A stretch of DNA of 64,000 nucleotides. Source: Takakia lepidozioides. Taxonomy: Eukaryota; Streptophyta; Takakiopsida; Takakiales; Takakiaceae. Made by a program: the position numbers and the translations under genes. This document shows positions 46,085-56,814 of the stretch, in pieces. Location: contig CM060731.1 of NCBI GenBank assembly GCA_030704615.1, forward strand, positions 26,040,001-26,104,000, in the 5' to 3' direction. The number at the start of each line of letters is the position of its first letter. The first letter of the stretch is position 1. The notes below the pieces were generated by a model. The model saw only the letters and a program-made list of their open reading frames with translations. It ran no database searches and was not told the origin of the DNA.

Positions 46085-46995
46085 TCTCAGGGCGTCTGAT
46101 GAGAGGGCAAAACATGTTGAAATAGGTCGAAGAAGAAGATGCCCTCACCACACTGTCCTTGACCTTGTGTCATGACCCATGGAGGATTTGACCTTGTGTG
46201 TGATGCTTGTGTCTGTAGTCAGGTAATGTCGGATTGGTCAATGAGAACCTGCACCACGGTGCAGCTGAGCAGGCAGACTTTGAAACACGGTCTGCTAAGA
46301 CCAAGCTGACTCTCCCAAGAACCTTGTAAACATCAGGAAGAATATCAAATCATGGTACTAACAGGAGCCAACAACCCACATTTGCAGGATGGACAAAATT
46401 CTGCACATCGTACATTAAAAAAAACCACACCTTGCGATTGCGATCGCACCCTCGTGAAGGATCTTAAAAAAACTCATGCCAGCTCTGCTCCATGATTCAA
46501 ATTCATGAGAGGGAAAAATAGGCTGAACTAGGTCGAAGAAGAAGGTGCCCTCACCACATTGTCCTCGACCTTGTGTCATGACCCATGGAGGATTTGACTG
46601 AACATGAACCCAAGATGACCTCTAGTGTGTGCTGCTTGTGTCTGTAGTTAGGTAATGTCGGATTGGTCAGTGAGAACCACCACGGTGCAGCTGAGTGGGC
46701 AGAGATTGAAACACGACCTACTAAGACCAAGCTAACTCTCCCAAGAACCTTGTAAACATCAGGAAGAATACCAAATCATGGTACTAATAGGAGAGCCAAC
46801 CCACATTTGCAGGATGGACAAACTTCTTCACATCGTACATTAAGAAAAAGCCACACCTTGCGATTGCGGTTGTCCCACCATCGTGAAGGATATTTTAGAA
46901 ACTCATGCCAGCTCTGCTCCGTGCTGTAAAATCAGGGCCGAGCGGGTAGAGATTGAAACATGGCCTGCTAAGACGAAGCTGACTCTCCCAAGAAC
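46085..46995. repeat. Tandem duplication of about 410 bp with a third partial copy
   Basis: The segment at 46,097-46,500 recurs at 46,506-46,925 (shared ccttgtgtcatgacccatgg, aatgtcggattggtca, gaaccttgtaaacatcagga, gccagctctgctcc). Its middle part recurs a third time at 46,933-46,995 (gagattgaaacatggcctgc). No coding content. Confidence 0.8.
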
Positions 46996-47239
46996 GGCGG
47001 GCTCCCAGCCGAAACCTCCTCGCACACATACCCTAGCGTTTCTAAGGTTGCTTGCTCCAGATGCGAAGGTTGATCCAACTGCGGGCCTCCCATGCATGTT
47101 TGCCCTCTCTCCCGCTCGCTCGCTCTAAGTCCCAACCCTCTCTCTCTCTCCCTCCCGCTTGCTCTAAGTCTGTTCACGCTACTGTGATGGGCAACTTTTT
47201 AAGTTTTTTAACCTTTTTGTAAACCCTAAAAGCCCCTTT

Positions 47240-47465
47240 TTTGATTTTTTTTTTTTTTTTTTTCTCTTAAAGGAAACCACAAGCCCTTGAGGAGGGGGAA
47301 AATTCACCTGCCTTCATTTATGGGCCATAAGACCTACAGGACGATCAACGTCAAGACATACCGTCTCGAACAATCCCACACACGGGATAAGGGCAGCGGG
47401 TTTGAACCCCAAACCACAAGGGCGACACACTGTGCACTTACCAGCCGATGTGATTTTTTTTAAAT
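47240..47465 (-). mobile_element. tRNA-derived SINE inside the CACTA element
   Basis: Minus strand: head atcggctggtaagtgcacag, B-box-like tttggggttcaaacccgc, body with gacggtatgtct and tggcccataaatgaa, and an A-rich tail (T run at 47,238-47,263 on the plus strand). The same family as the copy in the hAT element at 14.45-14.72 kb. Confidence 0.6.
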
Positions 47466-50400
47466 CTTTGTTTTTTTTGGGTTTTTTTAAATTCATTCTA
47501 GTGGTAAGAGTCTCCGTTTTTTTAACATATAAATACTCATATAATATATATATATAACCAGAAAAGCATGTGTCGACACGTGTAGTCATATAGTGATTCA
47601 TCCATGTGATGATCTGGCATAACGCATTAGAGTGAGAGTCATGAAGTCATATGTCTGTCTTGCAATATGCACACGTCATTCTAGTGTAGCCATGACCGTG
47701 ACTGGTAGTCATATCTGCCATGCCAATATTCGTGGTCAAACATGTTTGACCTGTGTTGCGTAGAGTCCGAAGCCATGCAGTCGCATATACGCCTTCTCCA
47801 GACCTGCATTATGACTTCAAAAGCATTTTACGACTGCAAATGGCATTTCTGCCACAAATCTGTCATGACTGCGCACCCATGGGAGTCATAAAAGCCGCAA
47901 TCTGTTATAGTGTGCAGACACTTTCTTCAGTCTGGGGTTCATAATCAAAGCGAATGGGAGGGTCTGGCGGAAAATCCATTTCAGCCTGGGACTGCCCCTC
48001 CACCGGCAAACACTTTCGTCTGCAAATTCTGCAAACTTGTGCCATCCTGCTTGGCGCTCTGCGGAGCAAGAATGTACTATGTTGTCCACCGTTTGAAAAC
48101 AATGACGATAGCTTGTGTGCATTTTGGATTCCATAACCATCCTGTTTCGAAGGGGGATTACAGGGAGAGTGTTGAGACAGTATCGAGGTTGATCAAACAA
48201 GAGTTCGGGAGAAACCCATCCGCAACAACATCTGCAATTGCTCTTGGCGCAAGCAAGTCCTTCTTGGAAAGCCATATTTTGAGTGAATGGGATTTTGTGG
48301 GGACTAAACTTGACGGTGCAGCATTGGACCTGGTCATGGATCATTTCTTCACTTTAAGTTCACCTAACATTCGGCATCAGATGAATGCATTGAGGATGGG
48401 CTCTGGGATCAGAGGCTACATAGACAATATTTTGGAATTGAAACGAGTGAGCAAGTACGATTACATCCAGGACAATGTATTCCCAGGTCAAGGTGCCATC
48501 AAGTTTTTCTTTTCAAAATGTCGACGGGGGAGGGCAGGGTGGGGTTAGCCTCGTGAAGCGGATGCAGAAGACTGGGGACTTGCAGAACTGTTTTCTTATG
48601 TTTGATCATGTGAAACGAGTGAAGGATTGGACGACAATGGCTTGTCATGTCTACGATCCAGTGTACCAACGAGTTATGACAATTGCAGTTTGTGACATGC
48701 AATCTGAGGATACGGAATCCCAGAAGCTCATGTGGAATTCCCTGATACGTGTCATGGGCTGCCATGGGCTGCCATCTCCAAATTTCGTAGGTTTCATGGC
48801 GGATAGTGCTCAAGCAAATTTCAATGCTGTTCGTATTGTCTTCGGATCGGGCGACCCAAAAGTGCCTATGCCAGGAAGAGAGCGTACATGTCTATTCCAT
48901 TGGACACAATCTCTGGAAAAACATACAAAGTCGGACATCAAACCAGAGATGCAGACTCAGCACCGTAAATTGTGCAAAGAGTACAAAGATGCTAGAACAA
49001 TGAAGGAGGCGGACACTTTGTTCCATACAATTCGTGCCTGGTGGTTTCTCTTCTGGAGCTGCATCACTTGAGAGTATGAGAGCATTGGAAGATTGGCTGG
49101 CGTTTTGGCACTTCCGATATAGACAGGGGAGCAGCCATGACAATGGTACGAGGCCTCTATTTCATGCTTTATTCATACATTTGCTTTCCATATTTTTGAC
49201 TCATTGCTTTCTTTATGTTGTTTCCTGTGCACTGTTGTGAAGTGTGGTTATCCTCTTTGCAGAACATGTCCATTGAGGAAATGGCGGACATGCCATCTTG
49301 CAATTTGGCAGAAACTGTGCACAACGCATGGTTGCAGCAGTCTGGGAAACGAGGTCGGGATTTGTATGTGGCAAAAAACAGATGATTGATACGTGCCTTG
49401 CAACAACAAACCCGATAACCGTGATTTCTTACGAGGTGGGGTTGGTGGCAAAGGTCCGGACAAATGGGAGTTGATGTTGCGTGCTGCAAACAGATCTGGG
49501 GATCCAATCAAGATAGCACGGGCGGTGAGCATGTATGCCCAGGGAACGCCACTTGTTTCTAGAGTTCCACATCTTGAAGGGGAGGAGAGATTCGGCTCTT
49601 GTAAGAGGAAATTGAACACTCCACTTGGTTCAGATTCAGATTCCCACAGGGCAGACCGTGATAACTTCTCGAAGTCTCGTGTTCCCCTGCATGATAGCTC
49701 CATGTCCGGAACTTCCATTGTGGAGGAACCTCCAACACGACGGCAAGCTCCAGCATCAAACAATGCCACTGAAATGGTGCAGGAGAGAAACAACCCCCTT
49801 GATGTGCTTGAGTCCGCATGCCCCGACCACGTTTGGCACATAGAACGCACAAGTGTAGGGTCTCGTGTGAAATGTACAGCGATCAGGGCAACTAATTTCG
49901 AGAAGTGCACTTCATCTATATCCAGAGGTGGTGCCCGAACTCCTGCTCCGACTTTCACGGGCTTGATGCGTCCATACGGTCAACCAGAAGCCAAGAACCA
50001 CAAGTTCTGGTTCTGCGCAGATGATTGTGCTAGATGTGTGCATGGAACTGTGCGTCCTTCCGTAGTGATGAAGCCATCTCCTCCAACCGTTTGGCCCGTG
50101 AAGGTGGGAACACATCTCAGCTTTCAAGAGATTGAAATGCTGGAGGAGGCAGGTTTTTCCCTTGCGAGACAACCCCAACTCCATGCATGTGCTACTACTT
50201 CTGTGTCCTCCCGGGTCCCCCCGGCAAATCCTGACTTGTGGCCAACCAAACGAGATGCAAAGCTCGTTCGGCGTTTCCCTCCAACCGCTGGCAAAGTGGA
50301 GTCCGCAAGAATGCTCCAAGCTCGTGTTGGAAGCACCACGGAAGTACCCGATCCAGGATATGGTCGGGTATTCACAATCATCACTTCCACATCTGCTGTT

Positions 50401-50640
50401 CATGACAGGACCTACGACATCACGGTTTCCAATTTCCCCAGTTGCACATGTCCTGATTTTGTGAATATGCTATCAACCAGTTTGGGCAAGAGAGGTAAAT
50501 TCATACCCTGCAAACATTTGTATTTCATATTTTTGAGGAGGATGGTTTGCGATCCCAAACGTGACAACTTCATTCACCAGGCCACTATGAGTTTCAACGA
50601 GGTCGGTACTCTTTTGCAGCGGGATACAACACATGGGTAG

Positions 50641-51238
50641 CATGAACTATGTAATGTGGTGTGTGGAAGACCATGATTTGAAATGTGTAATTCACATCAA
50701 TTCGTCGGCTGTGCAATGATATGGCCTCCAACTATACGGAGTGAGCTCTGAGTGACAACTTTTAGGTAGTGCACATTTGTCATTGCACCGTTCGAAGTCT
50801 ACATGTCTTGCTGTCGCTATGCACTACAATCATCTTTTGAAGATGATCCTAACTCTCATTGTTATTTGAGGAGGGAGGAAGGTCTTCCCGTGGCAGCCTT
50901 TATGACGCACACTTTGTGAGGATTTTGTCGTCATCGTAATTGTAAAAGTGAAACAAGCATTTGTAATTGCACAATGTTGGATGCTGCAAATTGTAGGCCT
51001 CAATGCTCGTCTTGATTCTATTTAGGCAAGATTTCCTGCATTAATTCCACGGTCATAAGACCATCCACGGTTATAGGCGGCGCATGTTAATGCTGACGTG
51101 GCAGATGATGGACAGTGCCATGTCATCATTTACCGCCACATCAGCATGCTAACATGACGCTCACGCCACGTCAGCTGGCGTGAGCGTATGCTCACGCCAC
51201 GTCACTTCTGCGTGAGCGCACGCTCGCGCGCTCACGCC
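50641..51238. repeat. Right subterminal region of element B, with inverted motifs
   Basis: After the transposase stop. Contains an imperfect long palindrome (catgttaatgctgacgtggc near 51,085 against gccacatcagcatgctaaca near 51,136) and a cluster of CTCACGCC/GGCGTGAG motifs at 51,170-51,238. These repeat motifs also occur at the other end of the element. Confidence 0.7.
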
Positions 51239-53760
51239 ATTGTGTCGTTGCTCATTCAAGCAGAACAAACTTGTCATGCTAATGAACCCCCGCTCGTGGT
51301 TGCCTTGTGCAGAGTGTGTCCCAGCTGACCATGTCTGATTGCTCTAGCTCCTGCTCCTTTGCTCCAGTACACACAGCCTTGCGGCTGAACACCTTGGTCC
51401 CCGGGGCTGTTTGGCTGTGTTCCAAGCCTAGCTTCACCATTTGTTATTTCACCTAAGCTGCAGAACTGCTTGCTCCAACAAAGTTGTGACTGTCCAAAGC
51501 AATATTGAGGCCCTCAACGCCAACTACAGCAGTTTGTTGTCTATTGCTAATGCCTGATTCCCAATATGCAATCAACTCGTCCAACTGCTCTCCACTCAAA
51601 TCAGTGTGAGCCCCTTGAGAAACATAAATCTTGTCCCCTTGTGTGCACAGGCTAAGAGAAGAGACCTGCCCTTCAATTACGTCCTCATTTCCCCCAGCCA
51701 TACAAGGAGGACATCCACAGATTTGTCTCTCATGTAGACCATATAGGTTATAAAACAGAAATGTGGATTCCATAGCACCCTGACACTCTCACTCATACTC
51801 AAAAAATTCCATAGATTTTAGCAGAGTCCAAAAAACTAGATAGTAGATTTCCCCTTTCTACAGCTATCCCCTCAAAAACTGTGTCAAATGGAGCTCATAT
51901 GACAAAAATATGGCCAAAGAGGCTCTGTAAATATAATATATGACCTTAAATAGAAACAAATACAATGAAAAACTATTTTCAATTGGTTTCCTTTGGTTCC
52001 ATGTTCCCACGTTTTTTTTTTTTTTTTTTTTTCTCCAAACAGGGAGCAGACCAGGCCTATGAGCTTGCTACGATCCAGCCCGCTTCTTACTCCAGTTCTT
52101 TGGATGGCTTATGGACAGGCGCCTGCAATCGAAAGCTTCGTGGATGGTTGCTGGACTTGCACAACACATCTACCATATCGGAACCACAGCTTCACTTCAC
52201 CACATTCAGCACAACAGGAGCAGAGCAGGGCATACAAGAGCTTGGCCGTTGATTGCAACACCTTGGAGTATGTTGGTCAGAGAGCACGCCATGTCGTCGT
52301 CTCCTGTTGCAGGGCAGTGGCCTTCTTCTCTCAGATGGCTGATTCAAGGTACGCCCGATTCTAAAGGTATATGGCACGGATCTCAGGCCTGGCGCTCCAA
52401 AGGGAGTGCACCTCTTGATTAAGAACTCCAAGACATGGGCAGCCTGGGATTCCGCGGGCTTCTCCCAATTCTCTCACTTTTGGGAAATGGCTCCTTCTGC
52501 TCTCCTGAATTCATGCCAGCCCTTTCAAGTAGAAGAGTGGCTGCTCTGAGCACTATCTCTGGTAGCATACCCGATTCCTGGGTTTCTCTTTGCTCTCATC
52601 CAGTCAATAGGTTATCGCTCCCAGTTTGGCTTGGAGGTTCGTTGGGGCAATCACCTTTCGCTTTTTATGCCGGATGATGTGAGGCTCATGTGAGGCACAC
52701 AACAGGGCAGGGGCTTGCCTTGAGACCCCCCTGCACTCGGTACTCACAACAAATTACAACAAGCTGAAGCCCTCCGTATTGGCCAGGACATACACTCCCC
52801 AATTGAGGAGGTCTGAGTTGTACTTGCCAGAGATCCACTTAAGACCCGAGGGGATTTCCAAGCACACGAAGTAAAAGTGCACTCCCTCTTCACTATGAGT
52901 GGCTATATAAACTTCCGAACACCAATACCCTCCAAGTGCCCGGGAAGAGAGAGGGGGCAGGTCATGGTCTAGGCTGAGGGTCGACGGACACAAGGTCACA
53001 TACACTTGACGCACACACTTAACCATCCCACATACGATTGCACGCCCCCACCTGCTGCCACGTACACCTGTTCAAGGCCCATGCTTCCCAATACTGCTTT
53101 ACGTGGGTGCCCTTCCCCTTCAGCTCCAATCCGGAGCTTGCTGCAGCCTGCAACCTGCTCCTTTCGTGACACCTATCTGCAATTGATGACTGCTACGGGG
53201 TCAGTTTCAATTAATCAAATACAACAGGGCTCGTACATTCCAGACGTTCGAAGGAGCTGCTACGTTCCCATTGAGTGCCTGGTATAAAGGCAAGGTAGGC
53301 TGAACCAACATAGAAAGCATGTCTGCTCCGAATCCCTCCATGTCCTCAAAGTTATGCTAAAACCATTCCAGCTCCAGTGTAACCTGCACAATGCCCCAAC
53401 TTCGTGTTCTATGCGTTGTGCTTCGGCTGACGGCGAATGCTGCCTGAACCAGATCCTGAAGCATGCCAGAGCTAATCACATATTTCTTCTTTTTGTCACA
53501 AAACATCACAACCACCATAATTTTTCTCTCACTTTCAAAACAAAACCACAAGTGCCTAAAACTAACTCACTGGCACTCACAGATGCAAGCTGATCTCTCT
53601 CGCGTGATTGTAAGAACTAAACTCACATGTCTGATAACAGAGAAACACAAAACACAACACAATCACTCGTTAAAAAAATAGAGTCGAGCCAGGGGCACCC
53701 CAAGCTATGGGGACTCCACCCCACAACATCATATTCTCCCTTCATAAGCACACTCCGATT
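51239..53760. other. Unrecognised 2.5-kb region with small open frames
   Basis: Open frames at 51,453-51,773 (minus, 106 codons; GDKIYVSQGAH, LSGEQLDELIAYWES) and 52,754-53,026 (minus, 90 codons; YWCSEVYIATHSEEG) look protein-like but match nothing that I know. They might be exons of one minus-strand gene. A T run lies at about 52,013-52,032. Confidence that any of this is a real gene is low. Confidence 0.3.
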
Positions 53761-53773
53761 CTAAGCGGTGAAG

Positions 53774-53931
53774 GAGCTCGGTCGTGCAGGCTCAACTCGA
53801 GAGAGATGAGCCGCACGACTGACGAGCTCGTGAAGATAAGATGGTTCAGGTGTCAAGCTAAACTTGACACCTGACTTAACACTTGAACTAATTCCAAGTG
53901 TTAATACAAATAACTAGATTTATTCTAGTTA
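53774..53931. repeat. Four consecutive stem-loops
   Basis: Hairpin 1: GAGCTCG-GTCGTGC-a-GGCTCA (53,774-53,794) with its complement at 53,807-53,829. Hairpin 2: 11-bp perfect arms CAGGTGTCAAG, loop CTAAA (53,847-53,873). Hairpin 3: 10-bp perfect arms TTAACACTTG, 9-nt loop (53,876-53,904). Hairpin 4: 8-bp perfect arms TAACTAGA, loop TTTAT (53,911-53,931). They follow one another with gaps of 2 to 17 bp. Confidence 0.88.
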
Positions 53932-53954
53932 GTTTCACATTGTGTTTATTTAAC

Positions 53955-54187
53955 TTAACACCTTCCCAAAAGGCTGCTGGCATGGGAGACATCTGTTGGT
54001 GCCGGAGCCTCCGGGAAGTCCTCGGGCTCCGACTCCCCAGATTCCTCCCGTTCTTGAGCGGCCTCGCTTTCAAAAGCATGAATCGCCTCTTCCAATTGTC
54101 GCTTTGGTGACACGTCGCCCCCATCGGGCTCACCAAGATCATCATCTTTCAGGCCGTTCCGCTTTCGCTTTGGCTTGCCCGACCCCA
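53955..54187 (-). pseudogene. N-terminal gag-like fragment downstream of an LTR
   Basis: Begins MGSGKPKRKRNGLKDDDLGEP at 54,187, 43 bp after a primer-binding site and LTR on the same strand. The 77 codons are charged and low-complexity (ESGESEPEDFPEAP). The position is that of gag in an LTR retrotransposon, but no further gag or pol follows. Confidence 0.45.
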
Positions 54188-54229
54188 TAATGAGGCTGAT
54201 CTCAAGGACGATCGCGTACTGAACTCTAA

Positions 54230-54242
54230 GCTTTGATACCAA
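54230..54242 (-). other. Retrotransposon primer-binding site (initiator tRNA-Met type)
   Basis: The minus strand reads TTGGTATCAAAGC directly after the LTR end. This differs by one base from the usual TGGTATCAGAGC complementary to the 3' end of initiator tRNA-Met. Confidence 0.65.
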
Positions 54243-54243
54243 G

Positions 54244-54957
54244 TGTCGCGCACCTCACTTTGGTAAGCTCCCCTTCAAGTCATAGTTACTCGCTTTGATG
54301 CACGCGCCTAACTCCCAAACTGGCCGCCGGGCCAACTCGGAGCTTCGGCTGCTCACCGGGGCATAACGATCCCCTTTGCTCCTCCACAAGACCCTCTCTC
54401 AATTCGGGCCTAGTGGAAATTCCCTTTAGTTGTTGGCAGTCCAGAACAGCTCCCCACACCTTGGTCGCTTTCCGGCTCGCACGCTTACTCACTAGTTTTT
54501 GGTCACCAACGGGCTTGCACCGTTCTCAGGGTTACTACTCCCTATATATACTTCTGTGACTGTCCATGGGGGTTTCCCAAACAACACCGTCCTTTTATGG
54601 CGAACCACCACGAAGACCCTCCATTCCCGGTGGTGAGTCGCGGTGAGTCTTGGCCCACCTACCACGGCCCCATTGGACCGTGATGAGTCCCAAGACTCCC
54701 CACGACTCCCACCACAAGGTCTCCGCCCCATGGTGAGTCCTATGCCACCCCCACTAAGTCCCACTAAGCTACCACCACCCCTCGTGGAACCACCCCCACC
54801 GCAACCCGGTGTGCGGGGTTCCACCTAGTGAGCGCCTCCGCCTCCTTGAGTGCCTTGGGCACTCAAGGGTGCTCCTCTATTGTTGCCACTACCCCCACCA
54901 CAGGGGCAGCCCCTTTTGTGTCCCAACCCCTTGCCCTCAAGGCGAAGGGCCGCGACA
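54244..54957 (-). mobile_element. LTR of an LTR retrotransposon, 714 bp
   Basis: Bounded by TGTCGCG and CGCGACA, a 7-bp terminal inverted repeat starting TG and ending CA. It is followed on the minus strand by the primer-binding site, so it is a 5' LTR. A TATA-like tatatata lies at about 54,540-54,547. No second LTR is seen in the window. Confidence 0.72.
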
Positions 54958-54990
54958 TTTCTGTCCCAGCGTCTGATGAGTTAGAGTGAA

Positions 54991-55286
54991 AACGGAAATG
55001 CGGCGCCGCATTTCCGTTAAGGCAGCTTTGAGTTGCATCCCGAATGGTTTCATGCCTGAGATGCAAAACGGAGTTCCACTGTTGCATCCCTTACATGTTG
55101 GACGGAAATGCGGCGCCGCATTTCCGTTCTGGAAATTTAGAAGGTACGACACGGACGGAAATGCGGTGCCGCATTTCAGTTTCACTGTTTCATGATTTAC
55201 AATCACAACAGAAATGCGGCACCGCATTTCTGTTCCACTGCTACATACCTTACTTGTTGGACGGAAATGCGGTGCCGCATTTCCGT
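54991..55286. repeat. Array of five 26-28-bp palindromes with a 53-bp period
   Basis: Palindromes with arms ACGGAAATGCGG and a two-base centre start at 54,992, 55,102, 55,155, 55,208 and 55,261: intervals 110, 53, 53, 53. The first is a perfect 28-mer counting its flanking bases. The 27-bp spacers are dissimilar. The arm variants are partly compensated (aacaG...Ctgtt in copy 4). There is no coding content and no sign of cas genes anywhere, so this is not called CRISPR. Confidence 0.9.
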
Positions 55287-55299
55287 TCTGGAAAGAATA

Positions 55300-56437
55300 T
55301 TGGCGGCTGATTGACAAAAATGACTTTTTGAAGAATTTTGATTTTTTAATTGTTTCAAACAATTTGGGCAGCTTAAGAAAAAAGACAACAATGATGATGA
55401 CATGGCTGTGATGATGTGTCCAATGATGATGTGGCACTATGACACATATTTAGTCTCCGACTCTTTGGTCGTCACTAGAATTTAATAGTCTTTAGTAAGA
55501 TAGGTTGTGGAAAATTTGATAGAGGGCGTATCGGAAGAGCCGACATTGCTAGGAATTGACTAAAGTATTGTCAAATCACATGCTCATCGATTATTTAAAT
55601 TTGACCCTTAAACGCCTAGTAACATAATTTGATTTTTAGGGGAAAAAATGACCCCATGATTAAAAAAAATGCAATAAACCTGAAAAATGAAAATCTACAA
55701 ATTTTGATTGCACAATATGTTGGCATCTACCTTGTGCATGTTGTACAAATTTCATCCCAATCAGACAAAATATGCGAAATCCCCACCATTGAATGTGGAG
55801 GCATTCTTTAAAACAAAATTCACTCGACTCTATGCACTTCCTATGAAGCCAAGTTACATGATGATTGTAAAGGGAAAATACTAGAGTTCGTTGAAGCAAC
55901 TTGGCTGCATGTAGCCTACTTACCGTGCAGTGCAATGCCACCACGTCCATGTTAACAAAACATATCATGCAATTCAATATCAAAAGCAATACACAACCCA
56001 CATGACTATATGTCCATTCCACATGAGGTAGTGGTTTTTTTACCCGAATTCCACACATTTTTTCACACATTGTCTTCTCATCAACGTGCCATGTATGCTA
56101 TGCGTTGACAAAACATAAGACCCTACAAGACAAATGCAACGTTTATAAGTGTGTCTTGACTTTCAAGCTAATGTTAATCAAAGTTGCACATACACGTGTT
56201 GGGACGAGTCTAACCAAACTATGTTGCAGATGTTAGTATTTGGCTCAGCCGAAAATCCCTCTGGATCACCCTCCTCTTTCGTGTCTTTGCAGTCCAACAT
56301 ACAAGCTGGTCGCTTGGTACCACCATAAGAATCGCAAATTTGTAGGTAATGACACAGTTGGAACATGTACTTTTTGGCTTTTGCAGGCCATCTCAATTAT
56401 ATGATATATTTAAGATTCAATGCGCATAATATGGTTG
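55300..56437. other. AT-rich region, nothing recognised
   Basis: No coding, RNA or transposon feature that I can support. Confidence 0.4.
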
Positions 56438-56440
56438 TAA

Positions 56441-56814
56441 GAGCATACCTGCCCCAAAACGGCAATGTAGCCTGCGGGGTCTTAAAAGTCGAGCAGGTTG
56501 CTCCACGGTTGCCTCAACCCGGTAGAATTGCTGCAGGCCCCGCCTCAAATCTGCCTCCCGCACGGCACTTTTGCCAAACATACAGGGACCCACCAACCAC
56601 TGTACATTAAATTTGTAAGGTCAAGATACATAATGTCGACGGTCAACGCCCCAAGATTGTGATCGGTCGGCGGGCCTGCCTCGGGGCTATCTATGCCGCA
56701 TCTGCTACCGTCCCAACCGTGGAGTGGCAACCAAACCATCCTTGTAAAAAATTCCGTCGCCCCCTTAAACAAGGTATATAACGTTTGACGGCCCTACTCA
56801 CCGTGGAGATGCTC
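56441..56814. mobile_element. Tourist-like (PIF/Harbinger) MITE, 374 bp
   Basis: Ends GAGCATACCTGCCCC and, reverse complemented, GAGCATCTCCACGG. Flanked by TAA on both sides (56,438-56,440; 56,815-56,817). The right terminus matches the end of the MITE at 16,057 (GAGCATCTCCAC), so they belong to one group. Confidence 0.72.

Larger units (their letters stand above)
42901..47912. mobile_element. CACTA transposon, 5,012 bp, non-autonomous, carrying PPR gene debris
   Basis: Left end CACTACAACAAATTGCGGCT, right end (reverse complement) CACTATAACAGATTGCGGCT, with 2 mismatches in 20. The 3-bp duplication TGC stands at both flanks (42,898-42,900; 47,913-47,915), as CACTA/EnSpm elements make. Subterminal regions carry repeated TGACTGC/GCAGTCAT and, on the left, ACACGTGGC motifs. 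No TnpA or TnpD gene is seen. The interior holds a PPR pseudogene fragment, duplicated 0.1-0.4-kb segments and a SINE. Removing the element and one TGC gives a continuous transposase frame, so the insertion is later than element B. Confidence 0.92.
42121..50640 (+). pseudogene. Element B transposase (MULE-like with SWIM zinc finger), interrupted by a CACTA transposon
   Basis: Starts MASSEAEFFSDD. The 5' part (42,121-42,900) covers the N-terminal region to the Cys/His domain (HPWCRTKTSN ... CNGHLRCDNLNC). The coding sequence stops at the CACTA insertion and resumes in frame at 47,913 (RHFLQSG). The rest: SKGDYRESVETV, RNase H-like core (HVYDPVYQRVMTIAVCD, FVGFMADSAQANFNAV, CLFHWTQSLEKH), MSIEEMADMPSC after an intron (about 49,145-49,262), a Cys-rich segment (VWHIERTSVGSRVKC ... 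FWFCADDC), and a SWIM finger (CTCPDF ... FIPCKHLYFI) near 50,445-50,525. Stop at 50,640. Frameshifts near 48,530, 49,050 and 49,380 disable it even without the insert. Confidence 0.78.
34671..51238. mobile_element. Element B: full-length two-gene DNA transposon (16.6 kb; about 11.6 kb without the CACTA insert)
   Basis: Left end GGCGTGAGCCTGG (34,671) and right end, reverse complemented, GGCGTGAGCGCG (51,238) share a 9-bp terminal inverted repeat. Both subterminal regions (34,671-34,800; 51,170-51,238) are dense in CTCACGCCACGTCAC and its complement, as in Mutator-like elements. Inside are a minus-strand ParB/methyltransferase gene and a plus-strand transposase diverging from a 0.76-kb spacer. 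No convincing 8-11-bp target duplication is visible (GGATGCCTC versus ATTGTGTCG), so exact ends are provisional. A 5-kb CACTA element interrupts the transposase. Confidence 0.72.

Noticed and set aside
52192-52677. Several overlapping open frames on both strands
   Set aside because: Low-complexity or featureless translations with no consistent frame. Possibly diverged LINE sequence, but I could not support it.
54991-55286. CRISPR array
   Set aside because: Regular palindromes with unique spacers look similar, but the genome is eukaryotic, there are only five repeats, and no cas gene is present in the window.
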